Positions 56,706 to 64,000 of a stretch of DNA of 64,000 nucleotides are shown here, piece by piece (position 1 is the stretch's first letter; every line of letters begins with the position of its first letter). The stretch lies in contig CANMWK010000006.1 of assembly GCA_947501615.1 (NCBI GenBank), forward strand, positions 213,205 through 277,204, in the 5' to 3' direction. A model generated the notes under the pieces. That model made no database searches, had not been told where the DNA came from, and saw only the letters and a list, made by a program, of their open reading frames with translations. This stretch comes from an uncultured Tenacibaculum sp. (GTDB lineage: Bacteria > Bacteroidota > Bacteroidia > Flavobacteriales > Flavobacteriaceae). The position numbers and the translations under genes were made by a program.

Positions 56706-59564
56706 TTACTTTAGCTTTTTCTTAACTGCTACTTCGATATAAGCTTCTATAACATCATCCATTTTGATATCATTGTAGCCTTTAATTTGTAAACCACAAT
56801 CGTATCCTTTAGTTACCTCTTTAACATCATCTTTGAAACGTTTCAATGAAGCCAATTCACCATCATGTACAACGATACCTTCACGTATAATACGAATTTT
56901 AGCATCTCTTGTGATTTTACCATTCATTACCATACATCCAGCAATGTTTCCAATCTTCGAAATCTTATATACTTCTCTGATTTCAACATTACCTATTACT
57001 TCTTCTTTCATTTCAGGAGATAACATTCCTTCCATGGCATCTTTAAGATCGTTAATAGCGTCATAGATAATTGAATATGTTCTAATATCTACTTCTTCTC
57101 TATCTGCTATTACTCTCGCATTAGATTGAGGACGTACATTAAATCCGATAATAATTGCATCAGAAGCTGATGCTAATAATACATCTGATTCAGTAATTGC
57201 TCCTACTCCTTTATGAAGTATATTTACTTGAATTTCTTCAGTAGATAATTTCTGGAAAGAATCTGTTAATGCTTCTACAGAACCATCCACATCTCCTTTT
57301 AAGATAATATTTAATTCTTTGAAATCTCCTAAAGCAATACGACGACCAATTTCGTCTAACGTTAGTGTTTTCTGAGTTCTTACAGATTGCTCACGTTGTA
57401 ATTGAGAACGCTTGGCTGCAATTTGTTTTGCTTCTCTTTCATCTTCAAATACATTAAACTTATCACCTGCTTGTGGAGCTCCATCTAAACCTAAAATTGA
57501 CACTGGTGTTGATGGTCCAGCAACTTCAACTTTGTTTCCACGCTCATCAAACATTGCTCTAACCTTACCACTGTGTTTACCAGCTAATAAGTAATCTCCA
57601 ATTTTTAATGTTCCAGCTTGTATTAATATCGTAGAAACATAACCTCTACCTTTATCTAATTGAGCTTCTACAACAGTACCAATAGCACTTTTATCAGGAT
57701 TAGCTTTTAACTCTAATACTTCAGCTTCTAACAATACCTTTTCTAAAAGCTCGTCAATACCTTGACCTGTTTTAGCAGAAATTTCTTGAGATTGAATATT
57801 ACCTCCCCAATCTTCTACTAATAAATTCATAGATGAAAGTTGGGTCTTAATATTATCTGGATTTGCATTAGGCTTATCCACTTTATTTATAGCAAAAACA
57901 ATAGGTACATTTGCTGCTTGAGCATGAGAAATTGCTTCTTTTGTTTGTGGCATTACATCATCATCTGCCGCAATTACAATAATAACTAAATCCGTTACCT
58001 GAGCACCACGAGCACGCATTGCTGTAAAGGCTTCGTGACCAGGTGTATCTAAAAATGCTATTTTTTGACCATCTTCTAAAGTTACACTGTAAGCTCCAAT
58101 ATGCTGAGTAATTCCTCCACTCTCTCCTGCAATTACATTTGCTTTACGTACATAATCTAATAATGAAGTTTTACCGTGATCTACGTGCCCCATTACAGTG
58201 ATAATAGGAGCTCTTGGTAATAAATCTTCTGGTTTATCCTCTACTTCTTCAATAGATTCTTCAACCTCAGCACCAACGAATTCAACTTTATAATTAAACT
58301 CTTCAGCTACTATTTTTAAAGTTTCTGCATCTAAACGTTGGTTCATTGTCACCATCATTCCTAACATCATACATGCTGAAATAATATCAGTAACAGGTTT
58401 ATCCATCATCGTTGCAACTTCACTTACCGTTACAAACTCTGTAACTTTAAGAATATTTTCTTGTGCTGCTTGCATTTCTGCTTCAGCTTGCTGACGGTGT
58501 TGATCTCTTTTCTCTCTACGGTATTTTGCTCCCTTACCTTTATTAGATTTCCCTTGAAGTTTTTCAAGAGTCTCTCTAACTTGCTTTTGAATTTGAGCTT
58601 CTGTAAGTTCTTCCTTTTTAACCTCAGGTCTTCTACCTCTACCACGTTGATTTCCTCCTCTTCTATTGCCGCCTCGGTTGTTACCGCCGCCGCCTCCACG
58701 GTTATTGTTACCTTGTCCGCCACGGTTGTTCCCTTGACCTCCTCGGTTATTATTATTTCCTTGTTGGTTGTTATTTCCTGTACCAGGTTTAGTAATTCTT
58801 CTACGCTTTTTCTTATCGTTATTGTTAGAATTACCATCTTTATTTTCTGGTTTCTTTTTCTTAGGTCTTTCAAATTGCTTTAAATCAATCTTCTGACCTG
58901 TCATTTTAGGACCGTCTAATTTCTGGTATTTTGTCTTTATTTTTTCAGCATTTTCAGGAGTTACCTCTTTTGCTGGTTCTTTCTTAGCCTCTTGCTTTTT
59001 AAACCCATCCTTTTTAGAATCACTTTTTCTAGACACAGCTGCTGATGCTTCATCTATAGGTTTCTTAGGTATTGGTTTTGGTGCTACTACAGGCTTCTTC
59101 TCTACTGGTTTTGGTTTTTCAACCTCAACTGGTTTTGTTTCTGCCTTTACCTCAGGGGCTTTATTTTCTACCACTGGTTCAGGTTTTTTCACCTCAACTT
59201 TAGGCTTATCAATATCTATTTTCCCAACTTTTTTAAGTTGTGGCTTTTCTGCTTTAGCTTTTAAAACTTCTTGTTTTTTTGCTTCTTCTTGTATACGCTT
59301 AGCTTCTTGCTCTGCCTCAAGTCTCTTTCGAATTTCTTCTTTCTCTTTTCGCTTTTCTTCGCTTACTTCTTGAGAAGCAACTCTTTTCGATTTATCTGTC
59401 TGAAAACCATCCAAAAGGATTTGGTATTCAGCATCAGAAATCTTAGTAGTAGGGCGCGCTTCAATATCATGTCCTTTTTTAGACAAGTGTTCCACCGCTC
59501 TATCTAAAGAGATGTTCAATTCTCTTAAAACTCTGTTTAGTCTTAATGTTTTAGCTTCAGCCAT
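56706..59564 (-). CDS. infB: Translation initiation factor IF-2
   Basis: A 952-residue GTPase that delivers initiator tRNA to the 30S subunit. The N-terminal IF2_N domain ([20 protein letters not shown]) is followed by a long charged Lys/Glu/Pro-rich and Asn/Gly/Arg-rich linker (residues about 230-310, with repeats such as NRGGQGNN). The G domain begins near residue 458 (GHVDHGKTS), with DTPGHEAF and NKVDKP, and the domain II-IV remainder follows. The linker is longer than in Escherichia coli. It is the third gene of rimP-nusA-infB, 94 bases after nusA, and is followed by the terminator at 56649-56680. Confidence 0.97.
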   Translation of the reverse strand: MAEAKTLRLNRVLRELNISLDRAVEHLSKKGHDIEARPTTKISDAEYQILLDGFQTDKSKRVASQEVSEEKRKEKEEIRKRLEAEQEAKRIQEEAKKQEVLKAKAEKPQLKKVGKIDIDKPKVEVKKPEPVVENKAPEVKAETKPVEVEKPKPVEKKPVVAPKPIPKKPIDEASAAVSRKSDSKKDGFKKQEAKKEPAKEVTPENAEKIKTKYQKLDGPKMTGQKIDLKQFERPKKKKPENKDGNSNNNDKKKRRRITKPGTGNNNQQGNNNNRGGQGNNRGGQGNNNRGGGGGNNRGGNRRGGNQRGRGRRPEVKKEELTEAQIQKQVRETLEKLQGKSNKGKGAKYRREKRDQHRQQAEAEMQAAQENILKVTEFVTVSEVATMMDKPVTDIISACMMLGMMVTMNQRLDAETLKIVAEEFNYKVEFVGAEVEESIEEVEDKPEDLLPRAPIITVMGHVDHGKTSLLDYVRKANVIAGESGGITQHIGAYSVTLEDGQKIAFLDTPGHEAFTAMRARGAQVTDLVIIVIAADDDVMPQTKEAISHAQAANVPIVFAINKVDKPNANPDNIKTQLSSMNLLVEDWGGNIQSQEISAKTGQGIDELLEKVLLEAEVLELKANPDKSAIGTVVEAQLDKGRGYVSTILIQAGTLKIGDYLLAGKHSGKVRAMFDERGNKVEVAGPSTPVSILGLDGAPQAGDKFNVFEDEREAKQIAAKRSQLQREQSVRTQKTLTLDEIGRRIALGDFKELNIILKGDVDGSVEALTDSFQKLSTEEIQVNILHKGVGAITESDVLLASASDAIIIGFNVRPQSNARVIADREEVDIRTYSIIYDAINDLKDAMEGMLSPEMKEEVIGNVEIREVYKISKIGNIAGCMVMNGKITRDAKIRIIREGIVVHDGELASLKRFKDDVKEVTKGYDCGLQIKGYNDIKMDDVIEAYIEVAVKKKLK

Positions 59565-59658
59565 AAATTGTTATTATACTTTATATTCTACGTGCATTTT
59601 ATATTATTAGAATGACACGATTCGATTGTTAAGGTATCGATTAACCTAATATCCTTAT

Positions 59659-60915
59659 CTATTCTTCAAATTCTTCTCTAAGAATTTTTTGAACATCAAT
59701 AATTGTTTCTTCTTCTAAATCGGTTCTCTTTACTAGCTCAACCACATCTTTTTCAAGGACGCTTTTCGCTGTATCAAGACCAATTTTCTTGAATTCCTGA
59801 ATCACCCAAGCTTCTATTTCATCAGAAAACTCTGTTAACTCTACATCTTCTTCTTCCAACCCTTCTCTTTGAACATCAATCTCGTAACCAGTCAGTTGAC
59901 TCGCTAAACGTATATTTACTCCTGATCTACCAATTGCTTTTGAAACTTCTTCTGGTTTTAAAAGTACATTTACACGTCCTTTCTTACCATTCTTTTCTTC
60001 GTCAAATTTAAGAATTTCTACAGAAGTAACTTTAGCTGGGCTTAAAGCTCTTGATATATATAGTTGCTCGTTCTTTGTAAAATTGATTACATCTATATTT
60101 TCGTTACCTAATTCACGAACTATACCGTGAATACGAGAACCTTTTACCCCAACACACGCTCCAACAGGATCAATTCTATCATCATAAGAATCTACCGCTA
60201 TTTTAGCTTTATCTCCAGGTATTCTTGCTACACCTTCTATCGTAATTAATCCATCAAAAACTTCAGGAATCTCTTGCTCAAACAACTTTACTAAGAAATT
60301 TGGTGATGTTCTTGATAAAATTATTGAAGGTTTATTTCCTTTTAGCTCAACTTTTTTAATCACACCTCTAACTGCATCTCCTTTTCTAAAGAAATCTGAA
60401 CGTATTTGCTCTGTTTTTGGCAATACTATTTCATTTCCTTCATCGTCTAACAAAATTACTGCATTATGACGAATGTGATGTACTTCAGCACTATAAATCT
60501 CTCCTTCAAGATCTTTAAATTGCTTGAACACATTTGTACTATCGTGTTCATGTATTTTTGAAATTAAATTTTGACGTAATGCAAGAATCGCTCTTCTACC
60601 TAAGTCTATTAACTTCACTTCTTCAGAAACATCTTCTCCTATTTCAAAATCAGGTTCAATCTTTCTTGCTTCTGAAAGCTCAATCTCTTCATTATCGTCC
60701 TCAGACATTCCATCAGCAACAACAATTCTATTTCTCCAAATTTCTAAATCTCCTTTATCTGGATTTATAATAATATCAAAATTATCGTCTGAACCGTACT
60801 TACGTTTTAAAGCCGAACGGAATACTTCTTCTAAGATAGACATTAAGGTTACCCTGTCTATACTTTTATTGTCTTTAAAATCTGAAAATGACTCAATTAA
60901 TGCAATGTTCTCCAT
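59659..60915 (-). CDS. nusA: Transcription termination/antitermination factor NusA
   Basis: A 418-residue RNA-polymerase-binding factor. It carries an N-terminal NusA domain (residues 1-130), an S1 domain (GEIYSAEVHHIRHNAVIL), and two KH domains (GACVGVKGSRIHGIV and AIGRSGVNIRLASQLTGY). The two acidic repeats found at the Escherichia coli C-terminus are absent, as in most bacteria. It lies between rimP (10 bases upstream) and infB. NusA affects pausing and termination, so the hairpin in the operon leader is a natural target for autoregulation. Confidence 0.96.
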   Translation of the reverse strand: MENIALIESFSDFKDNKSIDRVTLMSILEEVFRSALKRKYGSDDNFDIIINPDKGDLEIWRNRIVVADGMSEDDNEEIELSEARKIEPDFEIGEDVSEEVKLIDLGRRAILALRQNLISKIHEHDSTNVFKQFKDLEGEIYSAEVHHIRHNAVILLDDEGNEIVLPKTEQIRSDFFRKGDAVRGVIKKVELKGNKPSIILSRTSPNFLVKLFEQEIPEVFDGLITIEGVARIPGDKAKIAVDSYDDRIDPVGACVGVKGSRIHGIVRELGNENIDVINFTKNEQLYISRALSPAKVTSVEILKFDEEKNGKKGRVNVLLKPEEVSKAIGRSGVNIRLASQLTGYEIDVQREGLEEEDVELTEFSDEIEAWVIQEFKKIGLDTAKSVLEKDVVELVKRTDLEEETIIDVQKILREEFEE

Positions 60916-60925
60916 TTCCTTGCTG

Positions 60926-61387
60926 TTAAAATATAATCTTCACTTTTGCTTCTTTAATATCTCCATACAATATTTCAGCTTCCTTCTCTACTGTATGTTT
61001 TCCTTTACCTACTGGTTTAGGTTCTCTCGTTTTCCATTTTAGAATGATTTTATCTTCAGTGACCTCAGATAACACTCCTTCTATTTCTTCTTCTTCAGTC
61101 TTTACCTTTAAAGTTCTATTTATATTCTTATTATATTGTCTTTTAACTTTTAAAGGGTGCGATATATCTGGTGACGTAACTTCTAGAGAAAAATCTTCTT
61201 CTTCCCTATCTAAATTATGTTCAATATTCCTACTAATTCTTACGCATTCACTTAAAGGAATACCAGCATCTCCATCTACAATCACTTTTATCTTATTATT
61301 CGCAAGAAATTGCAAATCGATAAGAAACAATGTTGGGTTCTCATCTAAAGCTTCTTGTAATAATTCTTTTACTTTGTCTTGATTCAT
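60926..61387 (-). CDS. rimP: Ribosome maturation factor RimP
   Basis: A 153-residue protein from the preferred ATG at 61387 (MNQDKVKELLQEALDENP). A longer frame runs to 61468 but crosses the promoter and the leader hairpin. Two domains are evident: an alpha-beta domain (FLIDLQFLANNKIKVIVDGDAGIPLSECVRISRNIE) and a C-terminal SH3-like barrel (about residues 85-150). It assists 30S subunit maturation. It is first in rimP-nusA-infB. Confidence 0.94.
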   Translation of the reverse strand: MNQDKVKELLQEALDENPTLFLIDLQFLANNKIKVIVDGDAGIPLSECVRISRNIEHNLDREEEDFSLEVTSPDISHPLKVKRQYNKNINRTLKVKTEEEEIEGVLSEVTEDKIILKWKTREPKPVGKGKHTVEKEAEILYGDIKEAKVKIIF

Positions 61388-61396
61388 TTTAGGTAT

Positions 61397-61421
61397 AAAA
61401 AGAGGGGACTCTTTGTCCCCT
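61397..61421 (-). terminator. Terminator-like hairpin in the rimP-nusA-infB leader
   Basis: On the minus strand arms AGGGGAC and GTCCCCT (61403-61409 and 61415-61421) enclose a 5-base loop, followed by CTTTTT. It sits about 16 bases before the rimP start, in the predicted 5' leader. The upstream gene is on the other strand, so it is not simply the end of another transcript. An attenuator controlled by NusA is plausible. Confidence 0.6.
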
Positions 61422-61448
61422 GCAATTATCTTAACGAGAATTTCTGTG

Positions 61449-61479
61449 CAAATATAACAACTTATCATATACCAAACAA
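61449..61479 (-). promoter_or_regulatory. Promoter of rimP-nusA-infB
   Basis: On the minus strand TTG at 61477-61479, a 20-base spacer and TATATTTG at 61449-61456 match the Bacteroidota -33/-7 pattern. Transcription would begin near 61442, giving a leader of about 55 bases that contains the terminator-like hairpin. Confidence 0.6.
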
Positions 61480-61602
61480 GTAAAGAAAAACATTAGCTTC
61501 TGGTTATTTCTTCTAGGCTTTACCCCTAGGTATTTTAAGGGTTTTTCCATAAGTTTCTTTAGCGCAAAAGATTTACTTTTACCTAAAACCAAAAAATAAA
61601 TT

Positions 61603-62193
61603 ATGATTATACTACTAGATAATGGTCACGGCGGTTTAATTAATGGGAAATATCAAACTAACGGAAAAAGAAAGGATTGGGGAAAAGATGGAATTATTTA
61701 TGAGGGTGAATTTAACCGAGCAATTGTTAATGGGATCATCGAAAAGCTAACATATTTAAATATCCCTTATGTAAATATTGCCCCAGAATATTGGGATGTA
61801 CGATTAGAAACTCGTGTTAAAAGAGCCAATCAATATCCAAAAAACAACTCCTATTTTTTAAGTGTTCATGCCAACGCTGGAGGTGGACATGGTAGCGAAA
61901 TTTTCACATCTCCTGGTAATACAAAAAGCGATAAAATTGCTACTGTTTTTGGACAAGAATTTCAAAAAGAATTCCCTAACAGAAAGTTACGAACTGACTT
62001 TAGTGATGGTGACTTAGACAAAGAAAGACGTTTCTACGTCCTCACAAAAACCAAAATGCCAGCGATTTTAACTGAAAACTTTTTTATGGATAATTTTGAA
62101 GAATTCAAAAACATCTTAAACACCAAAGAAGGGAGAAATCGTATTATCAACTATCACATTAATGCTATATTGAAAGTAAGAGACACATTATAA
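61603..62193 (+). CDS. N-acetylmuramoyl-L-alanine amidase (Amidase_3)
   Basis: A 196-residue zinc hydrolase that cleaves the bond between N-acetylmuramic acid and L-alanine of peptidoglycan. Zinc and catalytic residues are at H9 (DNGHGG), E34 (YEGEF), H89 (LSVHANAGGG) and E158 (LTENFF), the full Amidase_3 set. There is no signal peptide or binding domain, so it is unusually short and may be cytoplasmic or released by lysis, as with phage-type enzymes. It is a single gene facing a convergent membrane-protein gene. Confidence 0.9.
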   Translation: MIILLDNGHGGLINGKYQTNGKRKDWGKDGIIYEGEFNRAIVNGIIEKLTYLNIPYVNIAPEYWDVRLETRVKRANQYPKNNSYFLSVHANAGGGHGSEIFTSPGNTKSDKIATVFGQEFQKEFPNRKLRTDFSDGDLDKERRFYVLTKTKMPAILTENFFMDNFEEFKNILNTKEGRNRIINYHINAILKVRDTL

Positions 62194-62196
62194 TGA

Positions 62197-62248
62197 AAAA
62201 CCCCTTTAAAATTCAACTTCAAAACCAGCCAATCTTTAAAGGGGTTTT
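62197..62248. terminator. Bidirectional terminator between amidase and membrane gene
   Basis: Arms AAAACCCCTTTAAA (62197-62210) and TTTAAAGGGGTTTT (62235-62248) are fully complementary around a 24-base loop and separate two convergent genes. Confidence 0.75.
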
Positions 62249-62255
62249 CCACCTA

Positions 62256-63011
62256 CTACTCTATAGGTTGTTCAATAATTTTCGCCATATCTTCTGCTCT
62301 ATCTTCTTCGCAGTTTACCATTGCATAATAAGAAACTTTAAATAGTTTTTTCTTTACTTTTTTACTCCAAGCAAGTTCTTTTTTATGAAATAACCAAACA
62401 GAAAACGAAACTAAAACAGTTGTAATTACAGCCAAAACGTAATACTCTCCCTTACTTAAATCTACTGCTGGCTGAAAAACCCAATATAAACGAGTACTTA
62501 AGTACAATAGAAAAACAGCATGAATTAATTTAATTCCAAGCTTCTTACCTCCTCTTTTTGTCGTCAAGTAGAAATGATAAACTACATAAAAAAACAACAA
62601 TAAGACTGGAAAAAAGTTATAAGCAAAGGATTTATAACTACTAAAACCTAGAAACTTATCCTTCTCTTTTGCTTGACTATAAAACTTTTTAGAAGCCAAA
62701 AACTCTTTATTTGCTTGTAAATACTGAGCATACAATTCTGGATTATGGTGTTTTACATAATCTTTAATTCTCGCTAACTCTTTTGAATTAATCTTTTTAG
62801 CAGCAACTGCTTGTCTTTTAGCTTCAACTGTATTATCGCTCTCATCTTCTAGAAACTCAAAAAAAAACAAAGAAGAAGCAATTACAATACCTAAAAGCAA
62901 ATACGATGTCAAAAAACTAAATTTCTTCCAAGTCAACGTCTTCTTTTTCACGTTCTGGATTAGCTTTGTGTTTTTTAATACCGAACTGTTCTCCATCAAT
63001 GATGCTCCCAT
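62256..63011 (-). CDS. Hypothetical membrane protein with helical middle
   Basis: An open frame of 251 residues. An N-terminal helix (about 32-50) is followed by a charged, presumably periplasmic stretch (52-120, Lys/Glu/Ala rich), then three more helices (about 127-148, 160-178, 188-210) and a basic tail. I do not recognise it. The start is uncertain: MGASL (63011) or MENSS (62996) would overlap, out of frame, the lipoprotein gene at 62917-63096. A TTG near 62938 could give a shorter protein that begins almost at the lipoprotein stop. Regulator gene nearby on the same strand. Confidence 0.6.
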   Translation of the reverse strand: MGASLMENSSVLKNTKLIQNVKKKTLTWKKFSFLTSYLLLGIVIASSLFFFEFLEDESDNTVEAKRQAVAAKKINSKELARIKDYVKHHNPELYAQYLQANKEFLASKKFYSQAKEKDKFLGFSSYKSFAYNFFPVLLLFFYVVYHFYLTTKRGGKKLGIKLIHAVFLLYLSTRLYWVFQPAVDLSKGEYYVLAVITTVLVSFSVWLFHKKELAWSKKVKKKLFKVSYYAMVNCEEDRAEDMAKIIEQPIE

Positions 63012-63096
63012 TATTTGTAACTATTTCTTGATTTTCAGTGCACGAAATAAAACTTCCTACGATTAGTAATACTAAAATTTTAAATGCATTTTTCAT
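62917..63096 (-). CDS. Small putative lipoprotein
   Basis: A 59-codon frame too short for common ORF cut-offs. MKNAFKILVLLIVGSFISC is a good signal peptide with lipobox FISC (Cys19). It is followed by a 40-residue acidic tail (TENQEIVTNNGSIIDGEQF ... EKEDVDLEEI). Start ATG at 63094-63096. It overlaps the 5' end of the membrane-protein frame by about 95 bases in another frame. The signal peptide favours a real gene, with the downstream protein starting later or the two being translationally coupled. Alternatively, one of the two frames is spurious. Confidence 0.6.
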   Translation of the reverse strand: MKNAFKILVLLIVGSFISCTENQEIVTNNGSIIDGEQFGIKKHKANPEREKEDVDLEEI

Positions 63097-63154
63097 AATT
63101 ATGTGATTTTGATTTTAAACCACTAAAGTTAAAAAAACACCTTAAATTATTTAC

Positions 63155-63784
63155 TTACACGATCTTAAGCTTATGTTTTATTGCTAACATTGCTAAACTG
63201 AACTTTTTCTTCATTTTGAACACCTTATTTGCTCCTAACACTGAAACATCGTAATTTCTTTTCATCTCATTAAAACTATACTGATCTGAAATCTTTATGT
63301 TATGATTTAAAACCTTTAGTGTCTCCGCTTCTTTTTCTGTCATCATATGTTGCAGTGTACTCAAATCTTCTTGCTCCATTTGATTTGAAATAATTATATC
63401 AATAATACTGTCAGAATAAAATCGCCTGTCTTTTCCCAACTTTAATAATGCATCTTCTAATTCCTTACTTAACTCTACTTTAGAAATATAACCTGAAGCA
63501 CCCAACATAATTGTCTCTTGGATTTGTTTTAAATCACAAGAACTTGAAACAATTAAAAATTTTGGAGCATTGTGTTTACCAAAAAACCTTTTCAAAATAT
63601 CAATACCTGTCATGTCTGGAAGTTTCAAATCTAAAAGAACGACATCACATTCGTGGGTATCTAACCATTCAACAAGCTCTGAACCTGTGGTCGCAGAACC
63701 AACGACTTCATGAGTTGTAGTTTTCAGAATAGCTTTGACACCATCTATAATTAACTCATGATCATCAGTTATAAATACTTTCAT
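63155..63784 (-). CDS. LuxR-type response regulator with divergent output domain
   Basis: A 209-residue protein from the ATG at 63784 (MKVFITDDHELIIDG); a TTG at 63793 would add three residues. The receiver domain has the acidic pair D7/D8, phosphorylation site D52 (VVLLDLKLP) and conserved K102 (GYISK). The C-terminal domain starts as MMTEKEAETLKVLN, as in NarL/LuxR output domains. It then departs from consensus (no usual TVxxHxxxIxxKL), with insertions such as KISDQYSFNEMKRN, so its DNA binding may be altered. No histidine kinase lies within the window. Confidence 0.85.
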   Translation of the reverse strand: MKVFITDDHELIIDGVKAILKTTTHEVVGSATTGSELVEWLDTHECDVVLLDLKLPDMTGIDILKRFFGKHNAPKFLIVSSSCDLKQIQETIMLGASGYISKVELSKELEDALLKLGKDRRFYSDSIIDIIISNQMEQEDLSTLQHMMTEKEAETLKVLNHNIKISDQYSFNEMKRNYDVSVLGANKVFKMKKKFSLAMLAIKHKLKIV

Positions 63785-63842
63785 TTTCTTCAAATTTATT
63801 ACCGCGGAGAAACGGCTGGAGGTTAATTCATTTATACATAAG

Positions 63843-63850
63843 CAAATATA
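63843..63850 (-). promoter_or_regulatory. Candidate -7 box for the response regulator gene
   Basis: On the minus strand this reads TATATTTG (TAnnTTTG), 59 bases upstream of the ATG. No -33 TTG was found at a good distance. Confidence 0.4.
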
Positions 63851-64000
63851 AAGAGCAATCGTAAATTAATCCATAGAAAAAACAGTATATTTTTCAACAA
63901 AAACCAACAATTAACCAAAAAAGGGATCAATCCCAAAAGTTGTGGGTGAATTAATAAAGATTGTCGATTTTTGTTTAAAAAACAGATTACTTGGAATTAT

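Noticed and set aside
58675..58790. DNA repeats of the GGTGGxCAAGGxAAC type
   Set aside because: They encode the NRGGQGNN linker of IF-2 and need no other explanation.
58430..58883. Overlapping open frames on both strands inside the Asn/Gly/Arg-rich part of infB
   Set aside because: They have biased, low-complexity composition caused by repeated Gly/Asn/Lys codons of IF-2; no start signals or domain content.
63914..64000. An open minus-strand frame of 28 codons reaching the right edge
   Set aside because: Could be the tail of an upstream gene, but the translation contains no recognisable motif and the AT-rich stretch is open by chance often enough.
1..64000. CRISPR arrays, transposases, tRNA and rRNA genes
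   Set aside because: I looked in the intergenic regions and at repeats and found none; the repeats present are in proteins or short palindromes. A tRNAscan or ISfinder search was not possible.

Overview
The window is AT-rich chromosomal DNA from a member of the Bacteroidota, most likely a marine Flavobacteriaceae (Tenacibaculum/Polaribacter/Kordia-like; inferred from gene content only). Supporting points are an alternative complex III plus cytochrome oxidase cluster, a type IX secretion sorting domain, SprB-type repeats, promoters that look like TTG-N(about 20)-TAnnTTTG, and weak A-rich ribosome binding sites. I see no rRNA, tRNA, CRISPR array, insertion sequence or phage module. Nearly all the DNA is coding.

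Layout. 1-2936 (minus): ruvB, a SulP transporter and the start of an MBL-fold hydrolase. 3152-14695 (minus): actA-B-C-D-E-F, coxB, coxA, which pass electrons from quinol through alternative complex III to an aa3-type oxidase. 14912-19377: SPOR protein, fabD, then a queuosine-precursor-type transporter, an MscS-like channel and a DppC-like permease. 19453-20103: a double-glycine-leader peptide gene and the only long non-coding stretch. 20104-21361: thioesterase and a DRGH nuclease. 21570-26816 (minus): a four-gene redox operon (desaturase-reductase fusion, GMC oxidoreductase, old-yellow-enzyme, TetR) with two palindromes in its upstream region. 26921-29714: membrane protein, CRTAC1-like FG-GAP protein and a small duplicated membrane protein.

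29759-56439 (minus) is the most unusual region: six tightly packed genes, almost 27 kb, all predicted exported. In transcription order they are a 1585-aa beta-rich protein, a fibronectin-III protein, a 1688-aa SprB-repeat protein with a type IX sorting domain, a PKD lipoprotein, a 3638-aa giant and an outer-membrane barrel protein. The giant has a fibronectin/zinc-protease N-terminal half. Its C-terminal half is a train of toxin-type modules: three caspase-like H...C modules, a ParB/Srx-like domain, two GNAT-like domains, an EndoU-like domain and two ADP-ribosyltransferase-like domains. These are joined by a repeated helical linker. I interpret the locus as an undescribed multi-effector surface or secreted system; no immunity gene is recognisable.

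56706-61387 (minus): rimP-nusA-infB, with a terminator-like hairpin between promoter and rimP. 61603-63793: a zinc amidase, a membrane protein overlapped out of frame by a small lipoprotein ORF, and a response regulator.
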